A stretch of 7,640 nt of DNA. Origin: Actinomycetota bacterium. GTDB lineage: Bacteria; Actinomycetota; Coriobacteriia; Anaerosomatales; Anaerosomataceae. Numbering within the stretch: position 1 is the stretch's first letter; every line of letters begins with the position of its first letter. The notes under the pieces were generated by a model. It made no database searches. It was not told the DNA's origin and worked only from the letters and a program-made list of their open reading frames with translations. A program made the position numbers and the translations under genes. This document shows positions 5,358 through 7,640 of this stretch, in pieces. The stretch spans positions 1 to 7,640 of the forward strand of contig DSAI01000080.1 of assembly GCA_011372845.1 (NCBI GenBank), given 5' to 3'.

Positions 5358-7094
5358 GTGCAGGACGGCATGGCGCGGAAGAGGACGCTGCGGTTCCGGA
5401 TGCTGGCCCTGTTTCGGCGCAGCGAGACAGCCCTGTTGGCCCTGCTGGCCGCGGCGGTCGTCGTGCTCACCTTCACGGGCGCGCGCTCGCACGCCGGTCT
5501 GAGCGTTCCCGAGGCCTTCTATGCGGCTCTGCGCAGCCTCGGCGGCGGCAGCCCCTGGAGCAAGTACGGGACGCTCGGCGACGTCGCCAACTGGCTGGAC
5601 CTCCTGCTGGTGTTCTGGGTCGGCGCGAAGGCCGTCATGCTGGCGTTCGCGAACGCCAGCGACGCGGCTCTCGCTCGTTTCCGGAGGGGTCACACGATCG
5701 TTTGCGGGCTCGGCAAGCGGGGCCGCCTGCTCTCGGAGGCCCTGCTGTACGGCGGCGACCGGGTGACGGTCGTCGAGATGGACCCCAAGAACCCTACGAT
5801 CACCCTGCTGCGCTCGCAGGGGGCGCGCGTGGTGATCGGGGATGCGACGTCTCCGGCCGGCCTGCAGGCCGCGGCCTGTCGCCGGGCCGGCCGCGTCATC
5901 GCGGTGCTGCCCACTGACGACGGCAACGCGTCCGTCGCCCGGGCGCTCGCTGAGACGGGGCCGGTGAGGCCGCCGATCTTCGTGCACAGCGCGGACACGT
6001 CGATCTGGTCGATGCTCTTCGACATCACGGGCGAGGACCTGACGCCCTTCTCGGTCACCGACAGCTCGTGCACCGACGTGTTCCTGGAGTGTGACCTGGC
6101 TAATCAGGACGAGGGCGTGGTGCTGGCGGTCTGGGGCACCGGTCCGCTCGCCGAGTCGATCGTCATCCGCGCCGCGAAGGTGTGGCAGGCCGAGTCGCAC
6201 CGTCGCGGGTGTCCGTCACCGCTCCCGGTCCGCGTCATCGGGCCGGGCGCCGACGACTTCGCGACCAGGAGGATGGCGCTGCGGTACCCCGGGATTGGGG
6301 CCCTGTGCGCGTTCGAGCCGGTCGCAATCTCGTCGTTCGATTCGGCCGAGGACGTCACCGAGTGCGCGCTCGATGGCAGGGTCGGATGCGCGACCACGTC
6401 CATCGTTGCGACGGGGGACCAGGAGCAGTCGGTGCGGTGCGCGGTCCTGCTCTCGCGGTGTCTGCCCGAGCAGTGCCAGGTCGTCGTGGCGGTTCCGGCG
6501 GACTCCGGTCTGCTCGCTCTGCTCCTGACGCACGACGAGGGCCTCGCGAATCGCGTCAAGGTCGTGAATCTCAGCAAGGCCCTGGAGAACCCGGCCACCC
6601 TGCTCGGCGGGAAGCGTGAGGAGCTCGCGCGGCTCGCTCACGAGGACTGGCTGCGCGCTCAGCTCGCCAAGGGCGAGACGCTCGGGAACCGGGGCTCGCT
6701 CCGCCACTGGGAGGAACTGAACGATGACCTGAAGGCGTCGAACCGTGACCAAGTCGCCTCGCTGTTCGACCGCATGCTCCCCGCCGTGGGGGCTTGCATC
6801 GTGCCCGTGGCGGAGTGGGACGCGGAGCCGTTCTCGTTCTCGTCGGCTGAGGTCGAGCTCATGGCCGAGTTCGAGCACGATCGCTGGTGCAGAGAGCGCG
6901 CCGACGCTGGGTGGGTGCTGGACAGATCGCTGACCGCCGGGGACACCGAGCGGAAGCTCACGCCGTGGCTGGTGGGCTGGGATGAACTGCCCGAGGATAT
7001 GCGTCACTGGGACCGCGAGACGGTCACGCGCTTTCCAGTCCTGCTGGCGCGCGCCGGGTTCCGGATCCAGCGGGAGCGGGCAGCGCAGGACTGA
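5358..7094 (+). CDS. Two-TM protein with RCK/TrkA-N Rossmann domains and tandem RyR-like modules
   Basis: The product is 578 aa from GTG 5358 (GGGG about six bases upstream); ATG 5370, with AGGA four bases upstream, is an alternative start. A basic N-terminus precedes TM1 (about 24-41), a 37-residue external segment and TM2 (about 79-98), the layout of a TM-pore-TM channel. The segment lacks a TVGYG filter. An RCK/TrkA-N Rossmann domain begins at 112: GLGKRG (117-122), acidic VVEMD (138-142) and GDAT (161-164), suggesting NAD- or nucleotide-binding. A second Rossmann-like half starts near 254 with WGTGPLAES. The C-terminus holds two related RyR-like units: 424-480 (LARLAHEDW, W451, SNRDQ) and 499-570 (FEHDRW, AGW, GWDELPEDMRHWDRETV, LLARAGF). 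RyR modules are known from ryanodine receptors and from prokaryotic signalling proteins. Inferred: a ligand-gated channel-like effector working with the two upstream genes. Neither ion selectivity nor ligand can be read from the sequence. Confidence 0.85.
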   Translation: MQDGMARKRTLRFRMLALFRRSETALLALLAAAVVVLTFTGARSHAGLSVPEAFYAALRSLGGGSPWSKYGTLGDVANWLDLLLVFWVGAKAVMLAFANASDAALARFRRGHTIVCGLGKRGRLLSEALLYGGDRVTVVEMDPKNPTITLLRSQGARVVIGDATSPAGLQAAACRRAGRVIAVLPTDDGNASVARALAETGPVRPPIFVHSADTSIWSMLFDITGEDLTPFSVTDSSCTDVFLECDLANQDEGVVLAVWGTGPLAESIVIRAAKVWQAESHRRGCPSPLPVRVIGPGADDFATRRMALRYPGIGALCAFEPVAISSFDSAEDVTECALDGRVGCATTSIVATGDQEQSVRCAVLLSRCLPEQCQVVVAVPADSGLLALLLTHDEGLANRVKVVNLSKALENPATLLGGKREELARLAHEDWLRAQLAKGETLGNRGSLRHWEELNDDLKASNRDQVASLFDRMLPAVGACIVPVAEWDAEPFSFSSAEVELMAEFEHDRWCRERADAGWVLDRSLTAGDTERKLTPWLVGWDELPEDMRHWDRETVTRFPVLLARAGFRIQRERAAQD

Positions 7095-7140
7095 GGTCCT
7101 TAGCCGCAGCCAGCCTTCGGCACCTTGGCAAGCAGGCGGT

Positions 7141-7290
7141 GTGGGTGAGGTCGCCGCGCTGGTGGCGGAGCGTGACTTCGCTTGCATTCCCGTCGTCACG
7201 GCCGACGACTCGACGCGCCTCGTCAGGGTTGTCTCCTAGACCGACATCCCCGCTCTGGACCGGGTGTTCTCTCGGGAGTTGGGCCAACAG
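7141..7290 (+). pseudogene. CBS-domain remnant interrupted by an in-frame TAG
   Basis: Read from GTG 7141, the translation is a near-complete CBS pattern: EVAALVAERDF, then the hallmark IPVV, then RLVRVVS. TAG follows at 7237-7239. Reading through in the same frame continues with TDIPALDRVF, which matches the VVSRTDI ending of CBS domains, so the stop appears to have replaced a sense codon. There is no credible start, ribosome binding site or upstream half. CBS domains bind adenosine nucleotides and often regulate channels and transporters. This may be the tail of a lost gene, or a former extension of the neighbourhood's signalling. The match was judged by eye. Confidence 0.45.
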
Positions 7291-7394
7291 CTGAGTCCGC
7301 AGCGGTTACAAACGCGTCCAGCAAGTCCGACCATTGAGCGATGGCAACCCGCCCCGCAAGGTCTCCCAGCGACGCCCTTTGCCAGTCTCCGATG

Positions 7395-7414
7395 TGTCGC
7401 CCGATTTGTCGCCC
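7395..7414 (+). repeat. Two overlapping direct copies of a TGTCGCCC motif
   Basis: TGTCGCCCGAT (7395-7405) and GATTTGTCGCCC (7403-7414) place two TGTCGCCC cores 12 bases apart. A third copy lies inverted at 7591-7605, on the other side of the decamer array and tRNA-like end. The arrangement could be binding sites for an integrase, excisionase or repressor. Confidence 0.4.
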
Positions 7415-7430
7415 AAATACCTGGTGACTG

Positions 7431-7500
7431 TTGGTACTCGTTGGTACCTATTGGGACTCACCGCAGCTCTTGAGTACCAACGAGTCCCAAGTAGTCCCAA
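7431..7500. repeat. Six phased 10-bp repeats forming a three-plus-three inverted array
   Basis: Plus-strand units are TTGGTACTCG (7431-7440), TTGGTACCTA (7441-7450) and TTGGGACTCA (7451-7460). After a ten-base centre come minus-strand units that read TTGGTACTCA (7471-7480), TTGGGACTCG (7481-7490) and TTGGGACTAC (7491-7500). The consensus is TTGGKACTNN. Degenerate outer units appear at 7422-7430 and 7501-7509. Everything stays on an exact ten-base register, placing each unit on the same face of the helix. Closeness to a tRNA-like 3' end suggests arm-type binding sites of a tyrosine recombinase; replication iterons or a repressor array are alternatives. Confidence 0.75.
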
Positions 7501-7515
7501 TAGTCACAAGCACTA

Positions 7516-7544
7516 TCGGGATTCGAATTCCCTTGGGGGCACCA
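7516..7544 (+). other. tRNA 3'-end remnant, candidate att core
   Basis: A T-arm with loop TTCGAAT (7522-7528) and a four-pair stem GGGA/TCCC is followed by the seven-base acceptor strand TGGGGGC, A and CCA (7542-7544), exact tRNA 3' geometry. The bases before it are the decamer array rather than a D-arm or anticodon arm, so no full tRNA exists. This is the pattern left at the distal end of elements that integrate into tRNA genes. The sequence differs from the left tRNA-like end, so the two are not a matching attL/attR pair. Confidence 0.5.
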
Positions 7545-7553
7545 CAAAACCGC
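7544..7553 (+). repeat. Direct repeat ACAAAACCGC, first copy
   Basis: ACAAAACCGC begins at the last base of the tRNA-like CCA and recurs as the final ten bases of the window (7631-7640), 87 bases later. The second copy may continue beyond the window, so the true repeat length is unknown. Confidence 0.4.
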
Positions 7554-7590
7554 AGGTCAAAGGCCTGAATTTCCCAGCTGCGTGCATAGA

Positions 7591-7605
7591 ATCGGGCGAC
7601 AAATC
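7591..7605 (-). repeat. Inverted third copy of the TGTCGCCC motif
   Basis: On the minus strand this reads GATTTGTCGCCCGAT, containing both versions of the motif found at 7395-7405 and 7403-7414. Its inverted placement across the tRNA-like end makes the region roughly symmetrical around the decamer array and candidate att core. Confidence 0.4.
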
Positions 7606-7640
7606 ACGGCCTCTTGAGGCCCCGCTGATTACAAAACCGC

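Larger units (their letters stand above)
7095..7640. other. Non-coding, repeat-rich region after the operon
   Basis: No intact gene is visible. From left to right it contains a decayed CBS-domain fragment (7141 to about 7290), two direct copies of a TGTCGCCC motif (7395-7414), six phased decamers (7431-7500), a tRNA-like 3' end (about 7516-7544), an inverted third copy of the TGTCGCCC motif (7591-7605), a GGCCTC/GAGGCC palindrome (7608-7621) and a ten-base direct repeat (7544-7553 and 7631-7640). The stretch from about 7260 looks less GC-rich than the genes. The layout resembles a recombination attachment region at the edge of a mobile element. Confidence 0.5.

Noticed and set aside
5565..5582. 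K+ selectivity filter from YGTLGD (residues 70-75) of the RCK-RyR protein
   Set aside because: It resembles GYGD only loosely, lies too close to TM2, and lacks the preceding pore-helix TVG pattern.
5232..6200. 322-codon minus-strand open frame opposite the RCK gene
   Set aside because: Shadow of a real gene with clear RCK motifs; the antisense translation has no family signature.
6216..7199. 327-codon minus-strand open frame opposite the RyR-coding part
   Set aside because: Shadow frame; the sense strand carries convincing RyR-like motifs.
7306..7500. 64-codon minus-strand open frame across the decamer repeats
   Set aside because: It starts inside the repeat array, has no ribosome binding site and no domain, and its opening residues simply translate the repeats.
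7431..7500. CRISPR array
   Set aside because: Ten-base units with no spacers and an inverted arrangement are unlike CRISPR repeats of 23-40 bases separated by unique spacers.

Overview
The window is GC-rich with GTG starts and dense, high-GC coding sequence, which fits an actinobacterial-type genome (Actinomycetota; class not resolvable by eye). It carries three plus-strand genes framed by two short regions that look like tRNA 3' ends and recombination-site DNA. No integrase, transposase, rRNA, CRISPR array or complete tRNA is visible.

Layout: bases 1-190 hold a long imperfect inverted repeat (29-88), a tRNA/tmRNA-like 3' end (121-153) and a strong UUCG-loop terminator (163-188). Bases 191-596 are a non-coding leader with a plausible -10 element at 531. 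Three co-directional genes follow. Gene 1 (597-4691, 1364 aa) encodes a signal peptide, an extracytoplasmic domain, seven predicted membrane helices, a DUF4062 domain like that of TEP1/NPHP3, a NACHT-like STAND NTPase and C-terminal TPRs. Gene 2 (4726-5235, 169 aa) encodes a J-domain protein with a C-terminal membrane anchor. Gene 3 (5358-7094, 578 aa) encodes a two-helix membrane protein with two RCK/TrkA-N-like Rossmann regions and tandem RyR-like modules. Bases 7095-7640 hold a decayed CBS-domain fragment with an in-frame stop, six helically phased 10-bp repeats arranged as a large inverted repeat, a second tRNA-like 3' end and further short repeats.

How the genes may work together (inference): all three products are predicted to be membrane-bound with their large domains in the cytoplasm. 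The first looks like a sensor and ATP-driven oligomerising switch. The second would recruit DnaK/Hsp70 to the membrane. The third is built like a ligand-gated channel, although it lacks a recognisable K+ selectivity filter. A reasonable hypothesis is a membrane-surveillance or defence/conflict module in which the STAND protein perceives an envelope signal, the J-protein controls its folding or assembly, and the RCK-RyR protein acts as a nucleotide-responsive channel or effector. The flanking tRNA-like ends and repeat arrays suggest that the module sits in an integration hotspot or mobile island.
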